Part shown: piece by piece, positions 46,787 to 56,042 of the stretch
Layout: each line of letters starts with the position of its first letter
Position numbering within the stretch: the stretch's first letter is position 1
Assembly: GCF_900099835.1 (NCBI RefSeq)
Contig: NZ_FNKP01000002.1
Coordinates: forward strand, 620,001-684,000
Length of the DNA: 64,000 nucleotides
DNA from: Paraburkholderia fungorum
Lineage (GTDB): Bacteria > Pseudomonadota > Gammaproteobacteria > Burkholderiales > Burkholderiaceae
Reading direction: 5' to 3'
Program-made: the position numbers and the translations under genes
The notes under the pieces: model-generated
Databases searched by the model: none
Seen by the model: only the letters and a program-made list of their open reading frames with translations
What the model was told of the DNA's origin: nothing

Positions 46787-49165
46787 TCAAGTCCGCCCGT
46801 TCTGAGTCGTATGCGACCGAATGCGGCTCTGCAATAGCGCAACCAGGCTTTCCCAGGTCATCTGGCTTGCGCAATAAGCCTGCTGGTCGCCTCTCATCGT
46901 TTCGAGATCGATCTTCCCGTCGACGATCGCCTGGAAAACCTGGGCGAAACCATCAGTGGTCCCATTTTCGACGATCGTGCCGAAGCGCCCATTGTCCGTG
47001 ATCTCGCGGGCGCCACCGACGTCCGTCGTTACGATGTAATTGCCGAAATAAGCTGCCTCCGACAAGACCAGCGCAAAGCCTTCCCACCGAGAGGTCAGAC
47101 AAAAGACACTGGCCTTTGCGTACAAAGCATAGAGATGCGTTTTGTCGAGGGGGCCGGTCAATTCTATTGCGCAAGCCAGGTCGGGCCGCTTCGTCAGCAA
47201 TCCGTCGATCATCGCTTCGAAATCCGGCTCGACCGGGCCGGCAAAAACAATCCGCCAGCCTTCACGCCGTTCCAGTTTGCAAAAGGCGTCGATAGCGAGT
47301 TCGTTGTTCTTCTGCGCTGTGCCGATACGACCCACGCAAAGAATTACTTTCTCGCGCTGCTCGACCTTGGAAGTCGACGACGCATGTTCCGCCCAAATGC
47401 CGTTCGGCATGAAAAACAGATTCCGGCGAAATGCCGAAGCATGATCTCGCAGCGGCCGGAAGATAGCTTGGGTTTCAGCGGAAATCAAGTCGATTCGCCC
47501 TGCCATGAACAGCGAAACCTTCGACTTGAAAGCGCCAAACCCAATGCGCCGTGTGGTAATCCAGGCGAGCGAGCGTAGATCCATGTCAAGCTTCAAATAG
47601 CGGGTTATGTCCGGCCGAATCAGCCTGAGGAGTTCAAAGAAAAACAGATTTTCCTTCGAAAAATGATAAAGATTGACGACGGTGATCTCTTTGTTGCCCC
47701 ACAGATACGCCAACGCCTTGGCATAGAAAATTGCTTTGGATCTCGCGCCAAGTTCAACCAGCGTCAGGTCGGCGGTGAATTCGGGAGGCACTGAAAGTGC
47801 GGCCTTTTTGCGGCGATAGATGATGATCGAGGTCTGTCCGAATTTGAGCCTTGAATAAAGTGCAGGAATGCAGCCGACGTCCTTGTGGAAATGCTGTTCG
47901 TCAAAATCGTCGAAAACGGTGGCGAATCTGTTCAGCTTCTTTTCACCGGCCACCTGTGCGGAGCTGCTGCTGTGTAGATACAACATCACGAAAACTCCAA
48001 CAGTCTCACCACCGAGCAGACCAAGAAGCGCTGAGGCGAAACCGACCCTATGCAGAAACGCGAGAAAGATGGTGACGCTGATCACCGCGACAAACGTGTT
48101 TGATACGGTCGTGAACCGTTCGCGATGTAGCGGTATGCTGACCTGCGTGTCGATATAGACCGCGACGGAGGTTGCTACGAAAATCGCGGCAAGCAAAGCC
48201 ATATGGTCGCTCGCGGCATCGAACTTAGGTCCCGCGAAAAAACGTATGGCGGGTCCGCCGAACAGCCACATGCCTAGTGCCAGAAGAATGACGGTCGCAC
48301 CGCAGACGGACGCCGTCTTGCAGATATAGGCGCGGCGTCGCCCACGAGCGAAAGCGTGAACGGCCGCGGGCATCAGGACACGGCTCGCGGAACCCACTAC
48401 CATATTGGCAACAGCCAGAATCTGTTTGCACACGTTCAGATAGGCCAGGTTTTCCTTGGTCGACAGAATGCCCATCAAGAACTGGTCCGCGAACTGGTAA
48501 ATCGATCCGACGGAGGCGTTGGCAAGAAAATAGCGGGCGGCAGCGAGCCTTTTATACGCGCTGACGTCGAACCGGAGCGGGTGGCGCCTAACCACAAAGA
48601 TGAACGAGACGACATTCGGAAGAACTATGAAGATTGCCGAAATGGCGGCATACGTCATCACGTCGCTTTTCGTCCTGACGGCGTAGAAAAGAACTGCAAT
48701 GGAGGCAAGGCGAAGGGAAGCCGTCCGCCAGAAAAAGATATCCATTCTATCGGCGACATAGAAAAACCAGTCGACATTAAGAAATGAAAGTAGCGTCACG
48801 CCGACATAAATTAAATAGATCGGGTCTGGTTTACCCTCTCCGATGAAGGCAATTGCAATCACAATGATGTGAAGCAACGTCCCGATGCACGCGGCAAAGA
48901 TCTGCAATGAAACAAGGCCGGAAAGCTCATGGTCACCGTCGCTGGCGCTCTGAAGCAGCCTGCTCGAATACTGGCGGGTGCAGTAGTTCGACATGCCGAG
49001 AACCAGCACGCTCGTGATCCACGTTGACAAGATCAACGCATGCACCGCTCGGCCATACGCTTCGGGACCAAGGACGCGAAGCACGTACGGCACCGTAACG
49101 AGCGGACCGAGCAGGCCCGCGACGTTGGTGAGAATGGAATAACTCATTCCGCGTAGCATACGCAT
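46787..49165 (-). CDS. Wzx-type flippase fused to a GT4 glycosyltransferase
   Basis: A 792-aa single open frame. Residues 1-405 form a polysaccharide flippase of the MOP superfamily with about 12 hydrophobic helices (start SYSILTNVAGLLGPLVTVPYVLRVLGPEAYGRAVHA is typical of Wzx/RfbX). A 30-residue polar linker follows, then a GT-B glycosyltransferase. Its C-terminal GT4 domain has VILCVGRIGTAQKNNELAIDAF and the ExxxxxxxE catalytic motif in SRWEGFALVLSEA, then TDVGGAREI. Normally these are separate proteins. It should flip an undecaprenyl-linked repeat unit and add a sugar on the cytosolic side. It is divergent from the rest of the cluster. Confidence 0.88.
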   Translation of the reverse strand: MRMLRGMSYSILTNVAGLLGPLVTVPYVLRVLGPEAYGRAVHALILSTWITSVLVLGMSNYCTRQYSSRLLQSASDGDHELSGLVSLQIFAACIGTLLHIIVIAIAFIGEGKPDPIYLIYVGVTLLSFLNVDWFFYVADRMDIFFWRTASLRLASIAVLFYAVRTKSDVMTYAAISAIFIVLPNVVSFIFVVRRHPLRFDVSAYKRLAAARYFLANASVGSIYQFADQFLMGILSTKENLAYLNVCKQILAVANMVVGSASRVLMPAAVHAFARGRRRAYICKTASVCGATVILLALGMWLFGGPAIRFFAGPKFDAASDHMALLAAIFVATSVAVYIDTQVSIPLHRERFTTVSNTFVAVISVTIFLAFLHRVGFASALLGLLGGETVGVFVMLYLHSSSSAQVAGEKKLNRFATVFDDFDEQHFHKDVGCIPALYSRLKFGQTSIIIYRRKKAALSVPPEFTADLTLVELGARSKAIFYAKALAYLWGNKEITVVNLYHFSKENLFFFELLRLIRPDITRYLKLDMDLRSLAWITTRRIGFGAFKSKVSLFMAGRIDLISAETQAIFRPLRDHASAFRRNLFFMPNGIWAEHASSTSKVEQREKVILCVGRIGTAQKNNELAIDAFCKLERREGWRIVFAGPVEPDFEAMIDGLLTKRPDLACAIELTGPLDKTHLYALYAKASVFCLTSRWEGFALVLSEAAYFGNYIVTTDVGGAREITDNGRFGTIVENGTTDGFAQVFQAIVDGKIDLETMRGDQQAYCASQMTWESLVALLQSRIRSHTTQNGRT

Positions 49166-49848
49166 TACGCGACCGTAGACGCGTCAATGTAAATGAAAAC
49201 ATAAAAAAAATTACGCATTGGCCGCCTTGTTCTCGATTGTTTTCGTTGCATTAACTTCCACGATATAAGGTCTACCAGATTGTTTGTCCAGCGCCGATCA
49301 GGTTTGTTGGGAAGCAATGGAAGTTGTCCGAATTTTATGAGTTAGCGTGTCACGTTCATGGCTTCCCAGTGACCTCGATAGTGTCCTATACCTGATGCGA
49401 CTACAAGGGTTCTCCGGCTATCGGGTTCTCCCGCGACTCTCGATCTGAACCTGGGTTCATCAGTAGTGGCTAAATGCCGTTCGGTTGTGATGGGAAGGTA
49501 TACATAAAGCAGCGTTCTGAAAGAATAAGTGTCCGATTACGCAGGGGTCTTGTCGCCATCAATCCGTCGTTGCATCGAATACTGTGAGAGAGAGATCGTT
49601 GCTCTCTCATCCGTTTTTGCGAATAGAGTTCTCATATATCGAATAAGCTAATGATGTGATTTTTGAAAATAGTTGCTGGTGTAGATTCGGAGTGCATAAT
49701 TATAAGGCAGCGTTACTGTAATTTGACACTCGCGTGGCTGGCCCGTGATCGTCGCCGTAGAGCGATCGCTTTCCCTGCCAGTTAACTGCACGACGAACCT
49801 AGGTGGCGAAGTTAGCGTTTCGCCCACCCATCGTTTGGGAGCGCAACA
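49166..49848. other. AT-rich intergenic, divergent leaders of polysaccharide cluster
   Basis: 683 bp without a gene, clearly lower in GC than the chromosome around it. It must hold the promoters for the flippase-GT gene (minus) and the plus-strand operon. A hairpin at 49585-49609 lies in the plus-strand leader. No JUMPstart/ops element was seen. Confidence 0.5.
49585..49617 (+). terminator. Leader hairpin with T run, candidate attenuator
   Basis: Stem TGAGAGAG / CTCTCTCA (8 bp) with a 9-nt loop, followed after 4 nt by TTTTT. It reads as a modest intrinsic terminator on the plus strand about 230 bp before the first plus-strand gene, where no upstream gene needs ending. That makes it a candidate leader attenuator. 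Confidence 0.4.
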
Positions 49849-50877
49849 ATGGATACAAGCGGAGCGTCCACGACTGCAAGCACGAACACGGTTGCTGTTT
49901 CCATCATTATTCCTGCTTACAACGCGGCTCGATATGTCGAGGAGGCAGTTCGCGCGATGCTCGTGCAGAGCTGGTCCGACTTCGAGCTACTGATTCTCGA
50001 CGACGGTTCGACCGACGATACATGGCATATCGTTCAGAAGCTTGCGCAAGAGGATGGTCGGATCCGGGCCGTCAGGAATGAATCGAATTGCGGGATCGTG
50101 GCAGCGTTGAACAGGGGAATGAGCCTGGCGGCGGGGCGTTACATAGCTCGTATGGATGCAGACGATTACAGTCCGCCGCATCGGTTGGCGCGTCAGGTAG
50201 CCTATTTCGAGGCGCATGAGGACGTGGTTGTGGTCGGCTCGAATGCCCGGTATTTCGGCGACAAGACAGGCGCGCTCAAGCTGCCTCAATCGGCTTCGGC
50301 AGTTCGCACTAGGCTGCTTTTCGACAACCCGATCGTTCACAGTTCAGTGCTGATGCGCAAGACGTGGCTGATCGAGCGCGGCATTCGCTATCGGGCGAAG
50401 GCGGTTCATTCAGAAGATTATGACTTGTGGGTCCAGGTCGTCGAGGCGGGCGGGAAGATCATCAATCTTCCTGATGAACTGCTGCATTACCGTGTTCATA
50501 GTATGAGCATCACTCGCAGCAAGCAGGAAGAGCTGGAGAAGACATCCGGCGAGATTCGGCGGAGTCAACTGGCACGACTAGGGTGTCGCTTTACCGCAGA
50601 GGAAATCGATATTCTGGATACGCTGATGTTCAAAGGACGCTACTCGGTGACGAAGAGTGAGAGCGTGTTGTTGCACAGCATTTACGTCAAGCTCCTGCTT
50701 CTTCCCATACCTGTTGGCGCGCTAAAACGTCGGTACGAGACAGGAAGATTCATTGCGTCGCTCTTCTGTCGTCCGCGGAGTCTATTCGACAAAGTGAGGC
50801 TTATGCTGGCGCTCGGAAGAATCCAGCCGTTGACAGCTGCAGTATTCACGGTGCTTTTTGTATTCGGTGAACCGTAG
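49849..50877 (+). CDS. GT2-family glycosyltransferase
   Basis: A 342-aa inverting glycosyltransferase of GT-A fold. It has VSIIIPAYNAARYVEEAVRAMLVQSWSDFELLILDDGSTDDTW at the N-terminus (nucleotide binding), the DxD-type metal motif ARMDADDYSPPHRLARQV, and the acceptor-side HSEDYDLWVQVVEAG (ED catalytic motif). The C-terminal 90 residues are basic and partly hydrophobic, probably resting on the membrane. GGGAG precedes the ATG. First gene of the plus-strand polysaccharide operon; the sugar is unknown. Confidence 0.92.
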   Translation: MDTSGASTTASTNTVAVSIIIPAYNAARYVEEAVRAMLVQSWSDFELLILDDGSTDDTWHIVQKLAQEDGRIRAVRNESNCGIVAALNRGMSLAAGRYIARMDADDYSPPHRLARQVAYFEAHEDVVVVGSNARYFGDKTGALKLPQSASAVRTRLLFDNPIVHSSVLMRKTWLIERGIRYRAKAVHSEDYDLWVQVVEAGGKIINLPDELLHYRVHSMSITRSKQEELEKTSGEIRRSQLARLGCRFTAEEIDILDTLMFKGRYSVTKSESVLLHSIYVKLLLLPIPVGALKRRYETGRFIASLFCRPRSLFDKVRLMLALGRIQPLTAAVFTVLFVFGEP

Positions 50878-50982
50878 CAGGCTGCAGAGCGACAGAGACC
50901 AGTCGTGGCGCGGCGGGAGTGACCAGAAATTTTTGATCGCCACGCGCGGTAGCGCGGACACACCAGCTTACCCGGGCGCACG

Positions 50983-52686
50983 ATGGATAGACGCAAGCTA
51001 CTCAACGTATCGGCAACTGGCGCGTGGCTCGTCGCGGCGCCGGCGATCGGTCGCGCGGACTCAGCTCGGCTATCGACTCCCGATGCGGGCGTGCCATCGC
51101 ACCGGGTCAGTCTGCGAGGCTCATCGTTCGACGGTCTTCACTCTATTAGAGACTTCGGTGCGTTGGGGGACGGCGTAGCTGACGACACCGCAGCGTTGCA
51201 GCGCGCAATCAGCCACGTCATGAATGAAGGGGTAAAGCAAAGCGATACTTCCCATTTACCTGGTGTTCTTTTGCCTGCAGGTCACTACAAATTGAGCGAC
51301 ACGATCGCCACTGCGCCGTGGATAAAGCTGTGTAGCGCGGGCGGCGTGTTGCTGGACTTCACGTCCCTCGCGCTCAATAAAAACGGCATTGTCTGTCGCA
51401 ACGAGGTGATGTTTGGCCCTGGTGACTTGCGCTATCCGGGCAATCGTTCGCCGTTTCTCGACGGATCACGCGGAACCATTTCGGTACTCGGGCCCGGCTC
51501 ACAGCGCTCAGATGGGTGGGGCGTCGTGATGGGCAACACAGACTCAAAATTTAAGGGCGAAGTGCGCGATGCGGGCGGTCGCAACATCGTTATCACGGGC
51601 TGGCGCGGTGCGCTTCGCATCGACTCGATCAACACCTATCTGATTGCATGGACGTCGAGTCGTTTCGAGCAAAACCGCGAGGCCGCCATCTACGTTCCAG
51701 CGCTACGCGGACCAAGCGTCAATAGTGGCGAAAGGATGAGCTTCTTTGACTGTACGTTCGCGAGTTCCACGCACGCGCTTTACGTGGATACGGATAGCCA
51801 GGACTTTGTCTTCGATGCGTGTTCGTTCGATTTCAATGGAGATGTCATCAGCTTCGGTCCGCGGTCGGGGTACGGCACAGTCGCCCTGAGCCACTGTCAC
51901 GCGGAGGGTTTCGACGGGATGCTGGTCGACGCAGTGAAGGCAGGGGACCGGATTCGCGTCACGATCAGCCATTCCACCATCTTGCCTCGTCGGTGGCTGC
52001 AGGGACATCTTCCAAACGCACCGCGTCAGTTGATAGCTGGGCACTGTAGCTTTTCCTCGACTGCGGTTGAATTCCGGTTTGAGAGGCCGCAGATCGACAC
52101 GCACGAAGTACTGATTGGCGATGAAGTTCAAGTGGAGGCGCTCAGCGGTTTGAGCTTCCAGGGGTATGACCTGCTGCCCGCGCGCGTCCGATGCCTCAAC
52201 CCCGACGCGGAGTTTCGTCACGATGCAGCCGGTACGCTGGTTGATCGCCTGGAACACTGGAAAGCCGCAACGGGAGACCAGGCCGTGTCCGGCCGCGTCA
52301 TGACAGTAGCCGATGCCGGCAATGGTGCGGTGGTACCACCCAGATCAAATCGTGCGCTTGTGTTGAAAGCGCCGGTCACGGGGGGCGCCAAGCTTGTCCT
52401 GAGTGCGAGATCGGCCTTTATGGTGACGCCTGGAGAAACGGTGTGCGCAGTGTGCTGCGTGTCAGGAGGAGGGACGCTCGGAAATATCGTTGTTTCCATC
52501 GATTTTCTTGCTTCCGATGGCTCCGTTTTTCTCAATATTTCGACGCCGTCTTCGCGGGGACCTGGCATCGCTACCCTGCGTGCGGTAGCTCCGGCGGGTG
52601 CAACGCAGGGAAGGTTGGTGGCAGGTTTCAACAACTGGCTGGGCGACCTGTCGGTCACTCGTCTGGCTGCGTGGCGTGCAGCATGA
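50983..52686 (+). CDS. Exported beta-helix protein, pectate-lyase superfamily
   Basis: A 567-aa exported protein. The N-terminus MDRRKLLNVSATGAWLVAAPAIGRADSA looks like a signal peptide with a twin-Arg flavour. Then DGLHSIRDFGALGDGVADDTAALQRAI is the classic opening of pectate-lyase-superfamily right-handed beta helices (tailspike, lyase, GH28-related). The middle has repeated short strands; the last about 150 residues look like a separate beta-sandwich carbohydrate-binding domain. In this setting it probably trims, modifies or binds the exported polymer. No catalytic residues can be assigned. Confidence 0.82.
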   Translation: MDRRKLLNVSATGAWLVAAPAIGRADSARLSTPDAGVPSHRVSLRGSSFDGLHSIRDFGALGDGVADDTAALQRAISHVMNEGVKQSDTSHLPGVLLPAGHYKLSDTIATAPWIKLCSAGGVLLDFTSLALNKNGIVCRNEVMFGPGDLRYPGNRSPFLDGSRGTISVLGPGSQRSDGWGVVMGNTDSKFKGEVRDAGGRNIVITGWRGALRIDSINTYLIAWTSSRFEQNREAAIYVPALRGPSVNSGERMSFFDCTFASSTHALYVDTDSQDFVFDACSFDFNGDVISFGPRSGYGTVALSHCHAEGFDGMLVDAVKAGDRIRVTISHSTILPRRWLQGHLPNAPRQLIAGHCSFSSTAVEFRFERPQIDTHEVLIGDEVQVEALSGLSFQGYDLLPARVRCLNPDAEFRHDAAGTLVDRLEHWKAATGDQAVSGRVMTVADAGNGAVVPPRSNRALVLKAPVTGGAKLVLSARSAFMVTPGETVCAVCCVSGGGTLGNIVVSIDFLASDGSVFLNISTPSSRGPGIATLRAVAPAGATQGRLVAGFNNWLGDLSVTRLAAWRAA

Positions 52687-52743
52687 GACCGTTTTGGTGA
52701 GCGCAAGTGAATCGAAATTATTTCTCGCATTGCAGGGCGAAGC

Positions 52744-55005
52744 ATGGAGACAGCAATGAGTCATGTCATGGATCGGCGCGAACCTGCGGCGCAGCCAACC
52801 GGGTTTGTTCTTGCCGCGTTGCTCGACGTTTTCGTCCTGCATCGAAAGATGATGTTCTGGATCTTCGGCTCGATCGCTTTGCTCGGCGTAAGCTGGGCAT
52901 TTCTGTCCAGTCCCGTCTATCAGGCGGACATTCTGGTGCAGATCGATGAACCGGTGAGCGACGCTTCGGGGCGCTCGCCGCTTGGCGATGTCGCAACTAT
53001 GTTCGATGTCAAGTCGTCCGCCGACTCTGAAATGAGGGTGCTTGCATCGCGTTCGGTGATGGCCAACGCTGTCGACCTTCTACATCTCGACATCGAGGCG
53101 AGGCCGGTTCGGTTCCCGCTGATCGGCAATGCAATCTCCAGGGCCAATCGGAGCTTGTCGACTCCGGGTCTGTTCGGAATAGGCGGTTATACGTGGGGAA
53201 GCGAGCGCATCGCGGTTAGCTCATTCGACGTGCCAGTTGACCTTGAGGGTGCTTCCTTTGATTTGACCGTTACGGATGCTGGCCACTTCCGGCTATCCGG
53301 CCCTGGCCTTGACGGCGATCAGGCTGGAGTAATTGGAGCGCCCACCACGTTTCAGAGCGCAAGCGGACCGCTCACGCTAAACGTTCAATCGATCGCGGCG
53401 AAACCTGGTGCGCGTTTTCGTTTGACTCGCCACTCTCGGGTCGACACTGTCAATGAGCTTCAGCGCGACATCACAGTCAGCCGGAAAGGCAAGGATGAGA
53501 TTGACGTAATCGAGGCCAGCTTGCGAGGTCCAGATCCACAGCGTATCGCCGAGACGCTCAACGCCGTCGCACTCTTCTATGTCAAGCAGAACATCGACCG
53601 TAAGACCGAAGAAGCGAACAGCTCCCGCGCTTTTCTCGAGGCGCAGTTGGGTCCGCTGAAGGACAAGCTCGATGCAGCGGAAGCCGCGCTATTTGATTTG
53701 CGCAGCCGGCTGAGTTCGGTGGACATCAGTGGCGAGGCTCAGGTGCTGCTCCAGCAGTCAGCGGCGAACGAAACGCTGATTACTCAAGCCAGGCAACAGC
53801 GCGCGGGGCTGATGGCCCAATTTGGCCCGACCTTCCCGACGGTTGTCGCAATGGACGAGAAGATCGCGATTCTGCGCGCGCAATCTGATTCGTTGAAGAC
53901 GCGGATCGACTTGCTGCCGCAGCAGCAACGGGAGATCGTGCGGGCCGAGCGCGATGTGAAGGTCAACAAGGACCTGTATATGGGCACGCTGAACAATATT
54001 GGCCAGTTAAATATGTTGCAGGCCAGTCCAATCGGCAATGTGCGGCTGATTGATAGCGCGCTGGTATCCCACCAGCCGGTCCCGAAGCGACGTCAGGTGA
54101 TCATTGCCGCCGCCTTGATAGTGGGTGCTTTAGCTGCCGTCGCTGCCGCCTATCTGCGCGATATGCTGTTCTCCGGTGTCTCGGATGTTCGGGAGATCGA
54201 GCAGGCGGTAGGGCTGCCCGTGTTCGCTGCCGTGCCGCTCGCGTCGCGTTCCCGATCGGTGCGCATGCTCCCTCCTTTGCGACATTCGCGCGCGCGGGGC
54301 CTGCTCGCATTGACCGATCCCGGAGACCCCGCCATAGAAAGTATTCGCAGCTTGCGAGCCGCATTGCAGCATTCAATGCTGAGTACGGGTAACAACGTGG
54401 TGATGTTTACCAGTCCATCGCCACTCATCGGCAAGTCGTTTGTGTCTTCTAATTTTGCAGCAGTGTTGGCGGCGGCTGGCAAGCGCGTATTGCTGATCGA
54501 TGGCGATCTGCGGCGCGGAAAACTCAGCGAGATGTTTGCCAATGACTCGAGCAACGGTTTCGCCGACGTAGTTGCGCAGGCGATCCCGATCAAGGCCGCG
54601 ATTATACAAACCGGCGTACCGAATCTCGACTTCCTGCCAGCCGGATCGCGTCCCCGTATCGTTGGCGACCTGCTGGCCAGCAGGCGACTCGACCATGTCA
54701 TGAGGGAATTGTCCGCAGGGTATGACGTCGTCGTGCTGGACACGGCGCCGCTTCTCGCCGTACCGGACGCTGCCATTCTCGCGCCGTTTGCGGCGGGCAA
54801 TGTCTTTGTGCTGGCGCGGGCAGGTTTCACCAAACTAGGTGCGTTGGATGAGACCGTGCGGCGCTTGCAGCAGGTTGGCGTAGAAGTGGCCGGCGTGATT
54901 CTCAATGGCATCGATCCTCACGCCGGCCACTTCCGTTATGGGACATCGCAAGATTGGTATCGGTATCCTGCCACCGAGTCTAGAAAAGAGATGGATGCCT
55001 CATGA
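52744..55005 (+). CDS. Wzc-type polysaccharide co-polymerase and tyrosine autokinase
   Basis: A 753-aa PCP-2a protein controlling chain length and export. Order: TM1 (MMFWIFGSIALLGVSWAFL), the periplasmic Wzz domain with coiled coils (residues about 60-440), TM2 (VIIAAALIVGALAAVAAAYL), then the cytosolic BY-kinase. The kinase shows Walker A PSPLIGKSF (Gly563-Lys564-Ser565), Walker A' VLLIDGDLRRG, Walker B VVVLDTAPLLAV, and a C-terminal Tyr cluster (FRYGTSQDWYRY) for autophosphorylation. A second ATG at 52756 with GGAGA ahead may be the true start. The stop overlaps the next start (ATGA). Confidence 0.93.
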   Translation: METAMSHVMDRREPAAQPTGFVLAALLDVFVLHRKMMFWIFGSIALLGVSWAFLSSPVYQADILVQIDEPVSDASGRSPLGDVATMFDVKSSADSEMRVLASRSVMANAVDLLHLDIEARPVRFPLIGNAISRANRSLSTPGLFGIGGYTWGSERIAVSSFDVPVDLEGASFDLTVTDAGHFRLSGPGLDGDQAGVIGAPTTFQSASGPLTLNVQSIAAKPGARFRLTRHSRVDTVNELQRDITVSRKGKDEIDVIEASLRGPDPQRIAETLNAVALFYVKQNIDRKTEEANSSRAFLEAQLGPLKDKLDAAEAALFDLRSRLSSVDISGEAQVLLQQSAANETLITQARQQRAGLMAQFGPTFPTVVAMDEKIAILRAQSDSLKTRIDLLPQQQREIVRAERDVKVNKDLYMGTLNNIGQLNMLQASPIGNVRLIDSALVSHQPVPKRRQVIIAAALIVGALAAVAAAYLRDMLFSGVSDVREIEQAVGLPVFAAVPLASRSRSVRMLPPLRHSRARGLLALTDPGDPAIESIRSLRAALQHSMLSTGNNVVMFTSPSPLIGKSFVSSNFAAVLAAAGKRVLLIDGDLRRGKLSEMFANDSSNGFADVVAQAIPIKAAIIQTGVPNLDFLPAGSRPRIVGDLLASRRLDHVMRELSAGYDVVVLDTAPLLAVPDAAILAPFAAGNVFVLARAGFTKLGALDETVRRLQQVGVEVAGVILNGIDPHAGHFRYGTSQDWYRYPATESRKEMDAS

Positions 55006-56042
55006 TCTACTATCTCGTTCCGCTGTCCATTTTCTATTTTGGCATCGCACTGTCTGTCAGCTATGGGGGGACCAGCAAGGCTGTCCTCTTTATCACTTCG
55101 ATGCCGCTGATTTTGTTGGTGTGCCTGCGCGGACATGCCGGCACCGATACTGCGTCGTATTACTCAGCGTTCACCAATCCGGACAGTTTTCGAGTTTATG
55201 GCGGCGAGCCACTGTTCGGTCTCTTAGCCGCGTTCTTGTGGGATATTTGGGCCGATCCACGGTTCGTAGTCAATGGGATTTCTCTGGCCACCGCCGTGCT
55301 TCTGATCTGGGGAATTGCGGGTACTCGCTATGGTGCGTGGTTTGGCGGTTTGCTGCTGGTGCCTGCGATGTTCTTCGAGTTGACCATGAACCTGATGCGA
55401 TTCGGTCTCGCATCGTCGATCTTTCTGCTGGCAACGCAGGTGCCGATGAACAGGAAACCCGTTCGCTATCTGATCTTGGCGATTGTCGCCACTGGCATGC
55501 ATTTTTCGGCGGCACTGCTCTTTATCCTTTTCGTTGCGATCACGCAGCGACCCCAACGGGTTTGGGTGGTCTTGCTCATGATTCTGGCCGTCGCCGGCAC
55601 GCTCGTCATGCCTGGCTATCTTGAGAACAAGGGCGACATGTATGAAGAGATGGTGGCGCCAAGCGTGACGTCGGGACTGGCGCTGCTGATGATGCAAGCG
55701 CTGATGATTGGCGCGATCCTGCGTTTCAGGCGCGATTTCGATATTCCGAACGTCGGACTGGGTCTATGTGCGCTGGTTGCGTTGGGCGCCTATGCAACTA
55801 CGCAGTTTACCTACGCGGGCATCCGTTTTCAGATGATCGGTGTTTACCTGCTGGCTGTAGTCATGCTCAGGCAATATGCGCCCGCGTCGGGGCGAGTTTC
55901 ACACGGTCTGGCTATGTGGCTGTTGGTGATCGGATTGCTGGGATTAGCCGGGCGACTTCATAACATGGTCGACGAGGCAGGTCAGGGGAGATCGCCTTTC
56001 CTACCCTATCGGACTATGCCCGCGCTGCAGGACTACTACTAG
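55002..56042 (+). CDS. EpsG/Wzy-like polysaccharide polymerase
   Basis: A 346-aa inner-membrane protein with about ten hydrophobic helices. It begins MIYYLVPLSIFYFGIALSV and has the periplasmic loop LRGHAGTDTASYYSAFTNPDSFRVYGGEPLF and the helix MNLMRFGLASSIFLLA, matching the EpsG family of Wzy-type polymerases (R-G-x-x-G-x-D-T-x-x-Y near the start is characteristic). It should join lipid-linked repeat units in the periplasm. It is coupled to the Wzc gene by a 4-bp overlap, fitting joint control of polymerisation. Confidence 0.87.
   Translation: MIYYLVPLSIFYFGIALSVSYGGTSKAVLFITSMPLILLVCLRGHAGTDTASYYSAFTNPDSFRVYGGEPLFGLLAAFLWDIWADPRFVVNGISLATAVLLIWGIAGTRYGAWFGGLLLVPAMFFELTMNLMRFGLASSIFLLATQVPMNRKPVRYLILAIVATGMHFSAALLFILFVAITQRPQRVWVVLLMILAVAGTLVMPGYLENKGDMYEEMVAPSVTSGLALLMMQALMIGAILRFRRDFDIPNVGLGLCALVALGAYATTQFTYAGIRFQMIGVYLLAVVMLRQYAPASGRVSHGLAMWLLVIGLLGLAGRLHNMVDEAGQGRSPFLPYRTMPALQDYY

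Noticed and set aside
49166..49848. JUMPstart/ops element before the polysaccharide operon
   Set aside because: No GGCGGTAG-type sequence is present in the leader on the plus strand.
54412..54445. Loss of the first Gly of the Walker A loop in the Wzc kinase (SPSPLIGKS)
   Set aside because: Ser at this place also occurs in working BY-kinases such as CapB, and the GKS core, A' and B motifs are intact, so it is not evidence of inactivity.
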